From: Actinoplanes subtropicus
GTDB lineage: Bacteria > Actinomycetota > Actinomycetes > Mycobacteriales > Micromonosporaceae
Direction of reading: 5' to 3'
Assembly: GCF_000721705.1 (NCBI RefSeq)
Contig: NZ_JOJL01000001.1
Span: 1-64,000 of the forward strand
DNA: 64,000 nt
The notes under the pieces are model-generated. The model searched no databases. It saw nothing but the letters and a program-made list of their open reading frames with translations, and had not been told where the DNA came from. The position numbers were made by a program, and so were the translations under genes. This document shows, one piece after another, positions 1 through 8,779 of this stretch. Position 1 is the first letter of the stretch, and each line of letters begins with the position of its first letter.

Positions 1-615
1 ACCCCCCACCGCCCCACCCGCCTCCTGACCGGCCTCCTGATCGGCCTCCTGACCGGCCTTCTCCTCTTCGGCACCGCCGGCTGGCTCACCGGCCGCGGCA
101 CAGCCCCCACGTCAACCCCGCCAAAGCCACCCACCCCGACCACCCCCACCCTGGGCGTCTTCGAGCAAACCCAGGCAACCCTCAACGCCGCCCACTTCAA
201 GGGCCCGAACCTGGCCCGCCCCTGGCTCCCCTACCTAGCCGACTGCGCCAGGGCCACCCCCGCCCAGGCCGACGGCGAGACGACCCGGGTCCGCTGCACC
301 ATCGACGGCATGAGCGCCTTCTTCGTCGAGTACAAGTCGATCGCCGAGCGGGACAAGGCGCGCGGCAAACTCCAGCCCCAGGTCCGCGACGCGAGCACGC
401 TCGCCCCCGGCGTCAAGCCCCCGGGCAAAACGGCCGCAGGCAACTACGTTGAGTACGCATACCGCCTCACCGAGGGTGGCGTCACGCGGACCGTCGCCGG
501 GATCTGGTGGGATGACGCGCAAACGCCCATCGCCGCCTATCTGCTGGCGTACTGGAAGGATGGTCTGGGCGAGCGGTGGGAACCGATGCGCGATCTCTGG
601 TCCCGGTACGCCTGA
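1..615 (+). CDS. C-terminal part of a single-pass membrane protein (5' end outside window)
   Basis: The frame is open from the first base to TGA at 613-615, so 204 residues are visible and the true start lies upstream. It opens with a Leu/Gly-rich hydrophobic stretch (about residues 8-27, one membrane segment), then a Thr/Pro linker (about 35-50), then a soluble domain of about 150 residues with two Cys (in ADCAR and RCTID) that may pair outside the cell. This topology resembles the extracytoplasmic tail of an actinobacterial membrane protein, for example a Ser/Thr kinase, but I do not recognise the family. The ATG at 310 is an internal methionine. Confidence 0.6.
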   Translation, partial: TPHRPTRLLTGLLIGLLTGLLLFGTAGWLTGRGTAPTSTPPKPPTPTTPTLGVFEQTQATLNAAHFKGPNLARPWLPYLADCARATPAQADGETTRVRCTIDGMSAFFVEYKSIAERDKARGKLQPQVRDASTLAPGVKPPGKTAAGNYVEYAYRLTEGGVTRTVAGIWWDDAQTPIAAYLLAYWKDGLGERWEPMRDLWSRYA

Positions 616-980
616 AATGCCCATCGAGTTCGTGAGCTGCGCGTAAGCGGGTCTGTGCCCTAAGTCCCATCCGGGCGGAATTCACGGATCCTTGACCGAA
701 GTGGCACTCGCGACCTAGCCTCGCGTTACACAAGGTGTGTCCGACCATCGCATGCAACACGCACAACATAGATCGCATTACATTACGGCATCACTTGTGA
801 CCACCGCCGTCACCGGAAGGGAAGCGACGGAGGGTCACCGAAGAGCACCTGAGACCAGGCGTGCCAACGGCCGGTGCGCCGCGGTTCGACGTAGCCTGCG
901 TTCCTTCAGCCTTGGTCGGGCATGCCGCAGAGTGCCTGCGCGCGCACATTGCGCCGGGCGGCGAAGGGAGACGCGGCGAG
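616..980. other. 365-bp non-coding stretch upstream of rny
   Basis: No convincing gene lies here. It holds a plausible promoter at 692-721, a short dyad (ACAC-AAG-GTGT, about 728-738) just after it, and then about 250 nt before the rny ATG. That gives rny an unusually long leader if this promoter is the one used. I found no match to a riboswitch class I can name. Confidence 0.5.
692..721 (+). promoter_or_regulatory. Candidate promoter for rny
   Basis: A TTGACC -35 element (692-697) and a TAGCCT -10 element (716-721) are separated by 18 nt, matching the TTGAC / TANNNT pattern of housekeeping actinobacterial promoters. Transcription would start near 728, about 250 nt before rny. Confidence 0.4.
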
Positions 981-2705
981 ATGACCGCCCTGGACTGGGT
1001 GCTGGTGGTGGCGATCGTCGTGCTCGGTGCCCTGGTGGTGACCGGGCTGGTGCTCGGTGCCCGCGCGTTGCGCCAGCTGCAGACCCAGCGGGCCGACGCT
1101 CAGGAGCGTGAGGACCAGGCCGTCGGCGCCGCCGAGGCCAAGGTCGCCGACGCGAACGCCAAGGCCGCGTCCGTACGAGCCGAGGCCGCCGCCGCCAAGG
1201 CGGAGGCCTCCTCCGCCCGCGCCGAGGCCCGCCGGGTCCTCGAGGCCGCGCACAGCGAGGCCGACACCATCCTCGAGCACGCTCACCGCCAGGCCGAGGC
1301 GGATGCCGAGCAGGTCCGGTCCGCCGCCCGCCGCTCCGGCGAGCGCGAGGTCGCCCTGCTCAACGCCACCGCGAAGGAGCTGGCCGCCGAGGTCGAGCGC
1401 CGCGCCGCCCGGATCGACGAGCGGGAGCGCCTGCACGGCGACGAGGTGGAGCGCCTGGTCGAACGGGAGCGCCGGCTGGCCGCCCAGGACGCCGATCTCG
1501 CCCGCCGGGAAAGCGCTCTCGCGGCCCGGGAGGCGGAGCTGGTCGGCGCCGAGGAGCAGAAGCGCCGGGAGCTGGAGCGGATCGCCAAGCTGACCGCCGA
1601 CGCGGCCCGCGCCGAGCTGGTCGAGAGCATCGAGGCCCAGGCCAAGCGGGAAGCCGCGATCATGGTGCGGGACGTCGAGAACGAGGCGAAGAGCACCGCC
1701 GACACCCGCGCCCGCCGGATCGTGGTCGACGCCATCCAGCGGATCGCCAGCGAGCAGACCGCGGAGAGCGTGGTCAGCGTCCTGCACCTGCCCAGCGATG
1801 AGATGAAGGGCCGGATCATCGGCCGCGAGGGCCGCAACATCCGGGCCTTCGAGTCGGTCACCGGGGTCAACCTGATCATCGACGACACCCCGGAGGCGGT
1901 GCTGCTCTCCTGTTTCGATCCGGTCCGCCGCGAGGTCGGCCGGCTCACCCTGGAGAAGCTGGTCCTCGACGGGCGGATCCACCCGCACCGCATCGAGGAG
2001 GTCTTCGAGAGCGCGAAGAACGAGGTGGACGTGCTCTGCGACCGGGCCGCCGAGGAGGCGCTGGTCGACGTCGGGATCACCAACATCCACCCGGAGCTGG
2101 CCAAGCTGCTCGGCCGGCTGCGGTATCGCACCAGCTACGGGCAGAACGTGCTCAAGCACCTCGTCGAGACCGCGCACATCGCCGGGATCATGGCGGCCGA
2201 GCTGGGCCTCGACATCCCGTCGATCAAGCGGGCGGCCTTCCTGCACGACATCGGCAAGGCGCTGACCCACGAGGTCGAGGGCAGTCACGCGCTGATCGGC
2301 GCCGACCTGGCCCGCAAGTACGGCGAGTCGGAGGACGTCGTCCACGCGATCGAGGCGCACCACAACGAGGTGCCGCCGCAGACCATCGAGGCGGTGCTGA
2401 CCCAGGCCTCGGACGCCTGCTCCGGGGGGCGGCCGGGGGCCCGGCGGGAGAGCCTCGAGGCGTACGTCAAGAGGTTGGAGCGGATCGAGGAGATCGCGGC
2501 CGGCAAGGTGGGCGTGGAGAAGGTCTTCGCCATGCAGGCCGGCCGGGAGATCCGGGTCATGGTCCGCCCCGAGGACATCGACGACATCGGCGCCGCCGTG
2601 CTCGCCCGCGACGTGGCGAAGCAGATCGAGGAGGAGCTGACCTACCCCGGCCAGATCCGCGTCACCGTCGTCCGCGAGTCCAGGGTCACCGAATTGGCGC
2701 GCTAG
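981..2705 (+). CDS. rny: Ribonuclease Y
   Basis: Membrane-tethered endoribonuclease that starts mRNA decay. The 574-residue protein has one N-terminal membrane segment (residues about 4-26), a long Ala/Glu/Arg-rich coiled coil (about 30-220), a KH domain with GRIIGREGRNIRA (about 277-289) and an HD domain with HDIGKALTHE (about 421-430), the metal-binding phosphodiesterase core. Domain order and length are those of RNase Y. ATG 981 is chosen because it follows GGGAG at 966-970 and puts the membrane anchor at the very N-terminus; the frame is open further upstream but without an anchor-like start. The 3' end overlaps the convergent MFS gene by 20 nt. Confidence 0.95.
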   Translation: MTALDWVLVVAIVVLGALVVTGLVLGARALRQLQTQRADAQEREDQAVGAAEAKVADANAKAASVRAEAAAAKAEASSARAEARRVLEAAHSEADTILEHAHRQAEADAEQVRSAARRSGEREVALLNATAKELAAEVERRAARIDERERLHGDEVERLVERERRLAAQDADLARRESALAAREAELVGAEEQKRRELERIAKLTADAARAELVESIEAQAKREAAIMVRDVENEAKSTADTRARRIVVDAIQRIASEQTAESVVSVLHLPSDEMKGRIIGREGRNIRAFESVTGVNLIIDDTPEAVLLSCFDPVRREVGRLTLEKLVLDGRIHPHRIEEVFESAKNEVDVLCDRAAEEALVDVGITNIHPELAKLLGRLRYRTSYGQNVLKHLVETAHIAGIMAAELGLDIPSIKRAAFLHDIGKALTHEVEGSHALIGADLARKYGESEDVVHAIEAHHNEVPPQTIEAVLTQASDACSGGRPGARRESLEAYVKRLERIEEIAAGKVGVEKVFAMQAGREIRVMVRPEDIDDIGAAVLARDVAKQIEEELTYPGQIRVTVVRESRVTELAR

Positions 2706-3879
2706 GCGTTTCGCTCGCGCCGGGTGCGGCGCTTCGCGCTTTGGCCGTACGGCGGAGGAGCGCCCCGCCGGGGATGGCCGCCAACGCCGCGACCAGCGCG
2801 CACACCCCACCCCACCCGAATGCCGCGTAGCCGTGCAGACCGAGCCACGACCCGGCCGCGCCGCCCGCATAGGCGCAGGTCATGTAGGCCGTGTTGAGCC
2901 GACTCCGCGCACCCGATGAAAGCCCGTAAATCCGGACTTGGTTGGCGGTCATCCCCGACTGCATCGCCATGTCCAGCACCAGCGTCCCCAGCACGAGCGG
3001 CGGAAGCGAGCCCAGCGCCAGCAGCCCGGCCGACAGCAGAACCCCACCGGCGCAGACCAGATTGACCACATCGGGCCCATGCCGATCGACGAGCCGCCCG
3101 GCCATCGGCGTAGCGATCATCGTCCCCGCGTTGACCAGCGCGAGCAGCCCCACCGCCCGAGCATCGAACCCATAGTGCGGTCCCGTCAGCAGCAACGCCA
3201 CGCAGGCCCACACCGCCGAGAACCCGCCGAAGATCGTCGCCTGATAGAGGCAGGACCGGCGCAGATCCGGCATGCAAAACAAAAGCCGCACGGGCGAGGC
3301 AAGCAGCCGCGGATAAGGCTGTGCGGTGGCCGGCCCAACCATCGGCAGCGCGCGCCCAGCCACCGCCGCCAGCCCCAGCATCAAGATGCCGGCCAGGGCA
3401 TACGGCACCCGCCAGGACCACCACGACGCCAGGTACCCACTGACCGTCCGCGCCAGCAGCATCCCCCCGGTGCTGCCGCTGAGCAGCAGCCCATTGGTCA
3501 CCCCCTGCCGCGACGCCGGCACCAGCCCCGCCACGAACGGCCCGATGATCGGCGCCACCACCGTGCTCGTCCCGATCACCAAACTGAGCGCGACCAGCAC
3601 CGGCAGCCCCGGCGCCAGCGACGCCGCCAGCAGCCCGAGCCCGGTGACGACCAGCAGCGTCGGCAGCAGCCGGCGCACCGGCACCCGATCACCGAGCGGC
3701 ACGAGCAGGAACAGCCCCGCCGTGTACCCCGCCTGCGCCGCCGTGATCACCGTCGCCGCCCCGCCGGGGGAGACGTGCAGGCCGGCCGCGACCGCCGGGG
3801 TGAGCGACTGCGGAAAGTAGACATTGCCGACCGCGACCCCGGAGACCGTCGCGAGCAGCAGCACGAGCCGTTTACGCAT
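2686..3879 (-). CDS. MFS transporter, DHA1-type drug/metabolite exporter
   Basis: A 397-residue, largely hydrophobic protein with about 12 predicted membrane helices. It carries the MFS signature after helix 2 (LGDRVPVRRLLP, about residues 62-73) and a second-half equivalent (GRLVDRHGPDV). The N-terminus (VGNVYFPQSLTPAVA) resembles multidrug or sugar-efflux members of the proton-antiporter DHA1 group; the substrate cannot be read from sequence. It is divergent from an ArsR-type regulator 55 bp away, which probably controls it. Start ATG at 3879 has a weak GGTGG. It is convergent with and overlaps rny by 20 nt. Confidence 0.85.
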   Translation of the reverse strand: MRKRLVLLLATVSGVAVGNVYFPQSLTPAVAAGLHVSPGGAATVITAAQAGYTAGLFLLVPLGDRVPVRRLLPTLLVVTGLGLLAASLAPGLPVLVALSLVIGTSTVVAPIIGPFVAGLVPASRQGVTNGLLLSGSTGGMLLARTVSGYLASWWSWRVPYALAGILMLGLAAVAGRALPMVGPATAQPYPRLLASPVRLLFCMPDLRRSCLYQATIFGGFSAVWACVALLLTGPHYGFDARAVGLLALVNAGTMIATPMAGRLVDRHGPDVVNLVCAGGVLLSAGLLALGSLPPLVLGTLVLDMAMQSGMTANQVRIYGLSSGARSRLNTAYMTCAYAGGAAGSWLGLHGYAAFGWGGVCALVAALAAIPGGALLRRTAKARSAAPGASETPSAPIR

Positions 3880-3934
3880 GCGCCGAGTCCACCGGGACCC
3901 CGCCTCGGCGGGAACAGATATAGCGTACGGCTAA

Positions 3935-4885
3935 ATGATCGAATATCAGCTGGACGCCGAGGACCTGGCCGACACCCGCTTCGCGATCTCCCCGATCCAG
4001 GAGCTGGTGTGCAGCCTGTGGGCCCTGCGCGACCCCGGCCGTTACCCACTGCACCGGCCGTGGCGCCGGGCCGCGCTGGCCGCCCTCGACCCGGCCGATC
4101 TCCAGCTGCTGCTCGCCCTCGTCGGCAAGGACCGTGGCCTGCCCGACTTCCTCACGCCGCGTCCGGCGACCTACGCGCCGTCGTTCGCCGAGCAGCTTGC
4201 GACCGTACGCCGGGTGCCCGCCCGCCGCGTCGAGCGCGACATCGTCGCCACCCACGCGCCCGGCCCGGTCCCCGCCATCCTGCGCGCCGCGTCCCTGACC
4301 GACCTGGCCGACCTGCTGCAGCGCTCCTGGGACCGGACGATGGCCGCCGATTGGCCGAGGATGCGCCTGGTGCTGGAGGCGGACACCACCTACCGGGCCC
4401 GGCAACTGGCCGTCGGCGGCGCCCGGCTGCTCTTCGCCGACATCCACCCGAACGTCAGCTGGGCCGACGGCGTGCTGCGGATCACCAAGATGATCGGCCG
4501 GCATCGGGTCGCCGCCGCCGGCCGCGGCCTCCTGCTGCTCCCGTCGATCTTCGCGTACAAGGCGATCCCGCCGATGAGCCGGCACGAGCCGCCCTGGCTG
4601 TCCTACCCGGCCCGGGGCATCGCGTCGCTCTGGTCGTCGGCGCCGCCGCCCGGCCCCGAGGTCCTCGCCGCCCTGCTCGGCCCGGCCAAGGCGAGGCTGC
4701 TGGAGTTGCTGGCCGAGCCCCGCCCGACGATCGACCTGGCCGCCCGGCTACGGGTGACGCCGGGCGCCGTCTCCCAGCACCTCAAGCTGCTGCACGCGGC
4801 CGGCCTGCTGACCCGGACCCGCTCCGGCCGCCACGTCCTCTACCGCCGCAGCGACCTCGGCACCCGCCTCGTCGACGGGTCCTGA
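3935..4885 (+). CDS. ArsR-family transcriptional regulator with long N-terminal domain
   Basis: 316 residues. The last ~75 residues form a winged HTH of ArsR type (LLAEPRPTIDLAARLRVTPG then AVSQHLKLLHAAGLL), followed by the usual wing. The first ~230 residues (start MIEYQLDAEDLADTRFAISP) match the actinobacterial architecture in which an effector-type domain precedes the ArsR helix. No metal-binding Cys pair is visible, so a small organic ligand is more likely than a metal. It faces the MFS gene across 55 bp, the usual layout for a local repressor of an exporter. There is no clear Shine-Dalgarno sequence; a TAGCGT element at 3921-3926 sits 8 nt before ATG and may serve a leaderless message. 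Confidence 0.85.
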   Translation: MIEYQLDAEDLADTRFAISPIQELVCSLWALRDPGRYPLHRPWRRAALAALDPADLQLLLALVGKDRGLPDFLTPRPATYAPSFAEQLATVRRVPARRVERDIVATHAPGPVPAILRAASLTDLADLLQRSWDRTMAADWPRMRLVLEADTTYRARQLAVGGARLLFADIHPNVSWADGVLRITKMIGRHRVAAAGRGLLLLPSIFAYKAIPPMSRHEPPWLSYPARGIASLWSSAPPPGPEVLAALLGPAKARLLELLAEPRPTIDLAARLRVTPGAVSQHLKLLHAAGLLTRTRSGRHVLYRRSDLGTRLVDGS

Positions 4886-5776
4886 TCAGGCACCCGCCCC
4901 GGCCTCGCCGCCCGCGCCACCGACGCCGACCAGGACCGACCGCCCGGTCGCCGGCCGCGCCACCCGGCCGCTGCGCCGGGTCCGCCGGGCCAGCCAGGAC
5001 GCCGCGGCGGTCAGCGTCGCGTTGATGGCGATGTAGATGATCGCGGCGACGATCGAGGCCTGCAGCACGTTGCCGAAGTTGGCCGCCAGGTTGTTCACGC
5101 CCAGCTGCAGCAGTTCGCTGTAGGAGATGATGTAGCCGAGCGCGGTGTCCTTGACCAGCACCACGAGCTGGCTCACGATCACCGGGAGCATCGCGCGGGC
5201 CGCCTGCGGGATGAGGATCTGGCTCATCACCTGGCCCTTGCGCATGCCGATCGCGTACGCCGCCTCGCTCTGCCCGATCGGCACCGCCCGCACCCCGGCC
5301 CGGAACGCCTCGGCCAGCACCGATCCGTTGTAGAGGGTCAGCGCGATCACGACCGCCCAGAAGTTCGACATCGGCTCCTCGGTCACGAACGGGATCCCGA
5401 AGAAGATGAAGAACATCATCAGCAGCAGCGGTACGGCTCGGAAGAACTCGACCACGACGCCGGACGGGAGGCGCAGCCACCAGTGGTCGGAGAGCCGCCC
5501 GACCGCGAAGATCACGCCGAACGCCAGCGACAGCACCATCGCGACCAGCGCCGCCGCGAGCGTGTTCTTCAGGCCCGGCAGGATGGCTCCGGTCCACGTG
5601 CTCGCCTCGGTGAACGGCTTCCACAGCGCCACCGCCCACTGGCCCTTGTCGTCGAACTTCGAGTAGATCCAGTACAGCAGCGCGAGCAGCAGCACCCCGA
5701 AGACGACCGTGAGGATCCGGTTGCGGGCCCGGGCGCGCGGCCCGGGGTGGTCGTAGAGGACAGCGTCGGTGCTCAC
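4886..5776 (-). CDS. gluD: Amino-acid ABC transporter permease (GluD-like)
   Basis: 296 residues, inner-membrane permease of a polar amino-acid (glutamate type) importer. It shows about five membrane helices, starting after a 30-residue cytoplasmic N-terminus, and the EAA loop (EAAYAIGMRKGQVMSQILIP, about residues 185-204) that contacts the ATPase. Its start overlaps the stop of the other permease by 4 nt, so the two are translationally coupled. Its stop directly abuts the stop of the ArsR gene, with no spacer. The C-terminal ~35 residues are Arg/Gly/Val-rich and poorly conserved-looking. Confidence 0.88.
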   Translation of the reverse strand: MSTDAVLYDHPGPRARARNRILTVVFGVLLLALLYWIYSKFDDKGQWAVALWKPFTEASTWTGAILPGLKNTLAAALVAMVLSLAFGVIFAVGRLSDHWWLRLPSGVVVEFFRAVPLLLMMFFIFFGIPFVTEEPMSNFWAVVIALTLYNGSVLAEAFRAGVRAVPIGQSEAAYAIGMRKGQVMSQILIPQAARAMLPVIVSQLVVLVKDTALGYIISYSELLQLGVNNLAANFGNVLQASIVAAIIYIAINATLTAAASWLARRTRRSGRVARPATGRSVLVGVGGAGGEAGAGA

Positions 5777-6447
5777 CGCTTCACCGCCAGTCGGTCGGCC
5801 AGCCAGCCGAAGCCGTAGCCGGTGGGGATCAGGACGACGGCGAAGGTACCGGCGAAGACGAAGAAGATCGCGAAGACCGCGTTGCCGTTGTCGTTGATCA
5901 GCTGCTTCATCGCGTTCGACGACTCCATCAGCCCGATCGTGCCGACGATCGTCGCGTTCTTGGCCAGCGCGATGAAGATGCTGCCCAGCGGCGCGATCAC
6001 GGCCCGGCCGGCCTGCGGCAGGACGATTGACGTGAGGGTCTGGCGGAAGGTCATCCCGATCGCGCGGGCCGCCTCGGCCTGCCCGGCCGGCACCGTGTTG
6101 ATGCCGGAGCGGATCGCCTCGCAGACGAACGCGGCGGTGTACACCGACAGGCCGACCACGCCGAGCCAGTAGTTGTTCAGCTCGAGGTCGTTCGAGGTGG
6201 TGAAGCCCAGCGTCGAGTACAGGCCGAAGTAGCAGAAGAAGACGATCAGGGTCAGCGGGGTGTTCCGGAAGATGTTCACCCAGGCCGCGCCGAAGCCGCG
6301 CAGCACCGGCACCGGCGACACCCGCATCGCCGCCAGCAGCGTGCCGAGCACCAGCGCGCAGACCGACGACGCGAGCGTGAGCTTCAGGATCCAGAGGAAC
6401 CCGGTCACATAGACGTCACGGTTGGTCGGATCGGAGAAAACGCTCAT
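5773..6447 (-). CDS. gluC: Amino-acid ABC transporter permease (GluC-like)
   Basis: 224 residues, partner permease of the glutamate-type importer. It begins MSVFSDPTNRDVYVTGFLWI, the usual GluC/HisM length, and has the EAA loop (AEAARAIGMTFRQTLTSIVL, about residues 124-143). The frame is open further upstream, but ATG 6447 is preceded by GGGGTGACA and follows a hairpin with a T-run. It overlaps gluD by 4 nt. With gluB and gluA it forms one minus-strand operon; the intra-operon hairpin at 6455-6487 probably lowers permease output relative to the binding protein. Confidence 0.9.
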   Translation of the reverse strand: MSVFSDPTNRDVYVTGFLWILKLTLASSVCALVLGTLLAAMRVSPVPVLRGFGAAWVNIFRNTPLTLIVFFCYFGLYSTLGFTTSNDLELNNYWLGVVGLSVYTAAFVCEAIRSGINTVPAGQAEAARAIGMTFRQTLTSIVLPQAGRAVIAPLGSIFIALAKNATIVGTIGLMESSNAMKQLINDNGNAVFAIFFVFAGTFAVVLIPTGYGFGWLADRLAVKR

Positions 6448-6454
6448 TGTCACC

Positions 6455-6487
6455 CCAAAAACGGCGGGGCCGGATCGCCCGGCCCCG
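6455..6487 (-). terminator. Intrinsic terminator/attenuator between gluB and gluC
   Basis: On the minus strand a perfect 9-bp stem (6479-6487 pairs with 6465-6473, 5-nt loop) is followed after CCG by five consecutive T (6457-6461). It sits in the 53-nt gap after the binding-protein gene. This placement is common where a solute-binding protein must be made in excess of the permeases; partial read-through would supply gluC-gluD. Confidence 0.65.
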
Positions 6488-6500
6488 TCGCCGATGAACC

Positions 6501-7370
6501 TCAGGAACAGTTGGTCAGCTTGGAGGTGTCCAGCTCGGGAGCGGGTTTGCCGCTCTTGCCGAGCGTGTCCTCCCAGGCCTTCTTGTAGGAGCCGTCGGTC
6601 GCGGCCGCCTTCAGGATGTCGTTGATCTTGTTGCAGCCCGCGGTGTCGTCCTTCTTCACGCCGATGCCGTACGGCTCGGTGCTGAACGGTTTGCCGACCA
6701 CCTTGAACTTGCCCGCGTACTGCGGCTGCGAGGCGTACCCGGCCAGGATGATGTCGTCGGTGGTCACCGCGTCGACCTGGCCGCCGGCCAGCGCCGTCAC
6801 GCACTTCGAGTACGAGTCGAACTGCTGCAACTGCGCGTCCTTGTGATCGGTCTGGATCCGCTTGGCCGGCGTCGAGCCGCTCACCGAGCAGACCTTCTTG
6901 CCCGTCAGTGACTCCGGCCCGGTGATCGTCGAGTTGACCGGCACCAGCAGGTCCTGCCCGGCGACGTAGTACGGCCCGGCGAAGTTGACCTTCTGCTTGC
7001 GCGCGTCGTTGATCGTGTAGGTCGCCACCACGACGTCGACCTGCCCCTGCTGGATGTAGGCCTCACGGTTGGCCGACACCGTGGTCTTCCAGGTGATGCC
7101 GCTCTCCGGCACACCCAGGCCCTTCGCGATGATCTTCGAGATCTCGATGTCGAAGCCGGTGTACGTGCTGCCGGTCTGCAGGCCCAGGCCCGGCTGGTCG
7201 GCCTTGACGCCGAAGGTCAGCTTGCCGCCGGCCGCCTTGCCGACGATTCCGGAGGCCCCGCCCCCACTGCCGCTGCCGCCGGCCTTGTCGGAGCTCCCAC
7301 CGCACGCGGCCCCGGCGAGCACCAAGGCCATTGCTCCGAACGTCGCGGCCAATCGGGTGATGCGCATCAT
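6501..7370 (-). CDS. gluB: Glutamate-type ABC transporter substrate-binding lipoprotein (GluB-like)
   Basis: 289 residues, family 3 solute-binding protein that captures the amino acid outside the membrane. Residues 1-24 are a signal peptide ending in a lipobox-like AGAAC, with Gly rather than Leu at -3, followed by a Gly/Ser linker. The body has the SBP_bac_3 features LTFGVKADQPGLG, GFDIEISKIIAKGL and DVVVATYTINDARKQKVNFA. Start ATG 7370 (or the adjacent ATG 7367) follows GAGGAG; the upstream in-frame start lacks a ribosome site and would spoil the signal peptide. It is 50 nt downstream of gluA. Confidence 0.92.
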   Translation of the reverse strand: MMRITRLAATFGAMALVLAGAACGGSSDKAGGSGSGGGASGIVGKAAGGKLTFGVKADQPGLGLQTGSTYTGFDIEISKIIAKGLGVPESGITWKTTVSANREAYIQQGQVDVVVATYTINDARKQKVNFAGPYYVAGQDLLVPVNSTITGPESLTGKKVCSVSGSTPAKRIQTDHKDAQLQQFDSYSKCVTALAGGQVDAVTTDDIILAGYASQPQYAGKFKVVGKPFSTEPYGIGVKKDDTAGCNKINDILKAAATDGSYKKAWEDTLGKSGKPAPELDTSKLTNCS

Positions 7371-7420
7371 TACGCTCCTCGAAATAGTTGCTTGCGTTTG
7401 GACTAAAGGTGTTCGCACCG

Positions 7421-8164
7421 TCAATGCGTAAGGATTTTGGAAAGGAAATCTTTGGCTCTGTCGCTTTTCGGACTCGCGAAGAACTCGGCCGGCGCCGCCT
7501 GTTCCACGAGTTGTCCGTCGGCCATGAACACGACGCGGTTCGCGGCGTGCCGCGCGAATCCCATCTCGTGCGTGACCACCACCATCGTCATCCCGTCGCG
7601 GGCCAGCGACGTCATCACATCGAGCACCTCGCCCACCATCTCCGGGTCGAGTGCGCTGGTCGGCTCGTCGAAGAGCAGGGCCTTCGGCTGCATCGCGAGG
7701 GCCCGGGCGATCGCCACGCGCTGTTGCTGGCCGCCCGAGAGCTGGGCCGGATATTTGTCCGCCTGATTGGCGATGCCGACCCGCTCGAGAAGCGCCATGG
7801 CCCGATCGTGAACTTCGACGGGTTTCTCCCTACGCACCTTGACGGGGCCGATCATGACGTTTTGCAAGATCGTCTTGTGGGCGAAGAGATTGAACGACTG
7901 AAACACCATGCCGACCTCGCTGCGTAACCGGGCGAGGGCCCGGCCCTCGGCGGGCAGCGGCCGGCCGTCGAACGTGATGGTGCCCGAGTTGATCGGCTCC
8001 AGCCTATTGATCGCCCGGCACAGGGTGGACTTGCCGGAGCCGGACGGTCCGATCACGACGACCACCTCGCCGCGCGCGACGGACAGATTCACATCGTCGA
8101 GCACGTGCAGCGGGCCGAACCATTTGTTGACCTTCTCCAGCACGATGAGGGCATCGTCGGACAC
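7421..8164 (-). CDS. gluA: Glutamate-type ABC transporter ATP-binding protein (GluA-like)
   Basis: 247 residues, the ATPase that powers the importer. Walker [10 protein letters not shown] is at residues 39-47, the signature LSGGQQQR and the Walker [14 protein letters not shown] follow, and an H-loop (VVTHEMGFA) is present. This is the standard polar amino-acid ATPase. GTG start at 8164 has only a loose GGGG upstream. It is the first gene of the gluABCD-order operon. Confidence 0.93.
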   Translation of the reverse strand: MSDDALIVLEKVNKWFGPLHVLDDVNLSVARGEVVVVIGPSGSGKSTLCRAINRLEPINSGTITFDGRPLPAEGRALARLRSEVGMVFQSFNLFAHKTILQNVMIGPVKVRREKPVEVHDRAMALLERVGIANQADKYPAQLSGGQQQRVAIARALAMQPKALLFDEPTSALDPEMVGEVLDVMTSLARDGMTMVVVTHEMGFARHAANRVVFMADGQLVEQAAPAEFFASPKSDRAKDFLSKILTH

Positions 8165-8285
8165 TGTTGAACCCCGTCCGTTCGTTGCGGATCACCCGGA
8201 TGGGCACACTCTAAGTGGACCGTAGTATCGGTTCGCGCCGCGAATGGTCACGGAGCGGTAACTTAGCGGATGAGGGGCCCGCGCA

Positions 8286-8759
8286 TTGTCCACGATGTTC
8301 GGTATGGCTGACGGGGATCCGACACTCGGTCTGTGGAACTGGTCCATCGGAAAACGCATTGACGCGGATCGAGTTCGGGGCGCCCTGGCCGGGGCCCTCG
8401 AGCGGTCGGTCGTCCCGCTGGGCGGCGCCGGCGTGCTCTGCGACGTCTACCACGTGGGCGGCGACTTCCCGACGCTCGTCGATGTCTTCCTCGCCCCGGC
8501 CGGCTTCGCCGAGGCGACCACCGCGAGCGCCGTCTCGGTCCGGCTGGGCGAGGCCGTCCTGCTGCCCGACGACACCCTCAACCCCACGCGGTACGTGCTG
8601 GCCGAGCCGGACGGCACGCTCCGCCCGGTGCACGTCGACGAGGTGGAGACCGACGACGGCCCCGAGCGGCGGCACCTCCGCCCGTGCACCGGGAGCGACG
8701 CGGCCTGCGCCCTGGGCCCGGGCTGCGGCGGCTCACGTTTCCGGCCCACCGCCGGGTAG
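8286..8759 (+). CDS. Hypothetical protein, Cys-containing C-terminus
   Basis: 157 residues of normal high-GC codon usage; no family recognised. TTG 8286 is chosen because GAGGGG at 8272-8277 lies 8 nt upstream; in-frame ATGs at 8295 and 8304 are alternatives. The C-terminus has three Cys in 15 residues ([17 protein letters not shown]), possibly a small metal site. It ends 20 nt before miaB and is on the same strand, so the two may be co-transcribed. Confidence 0.6.
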   Translation: MSTMFGMADGDPTLGLWNWSIGKRIDADRVRGALAGALERSVVPLGGAGVLCDVYHVGGDFPTLVDVFLAPAGFAEATTASAVSVRLGEAVLLPDDTLNPTRYVLAEPDGTLRPVHVDEVETDDGPERRHLRPCTGSDAACALGPGCGGSRFRPTAG

Positions 8760-8779
8760 CAGTACCCTGTTCAATTGCC

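Noticed and set aside
906..2870. Long minus-strand open frame opposite rny
   Set aside because: It is a GC-skew shadow of the rny codons; the translation is Asp/Leu/Gly/Arg-rich with no family motif and no ribosome site.
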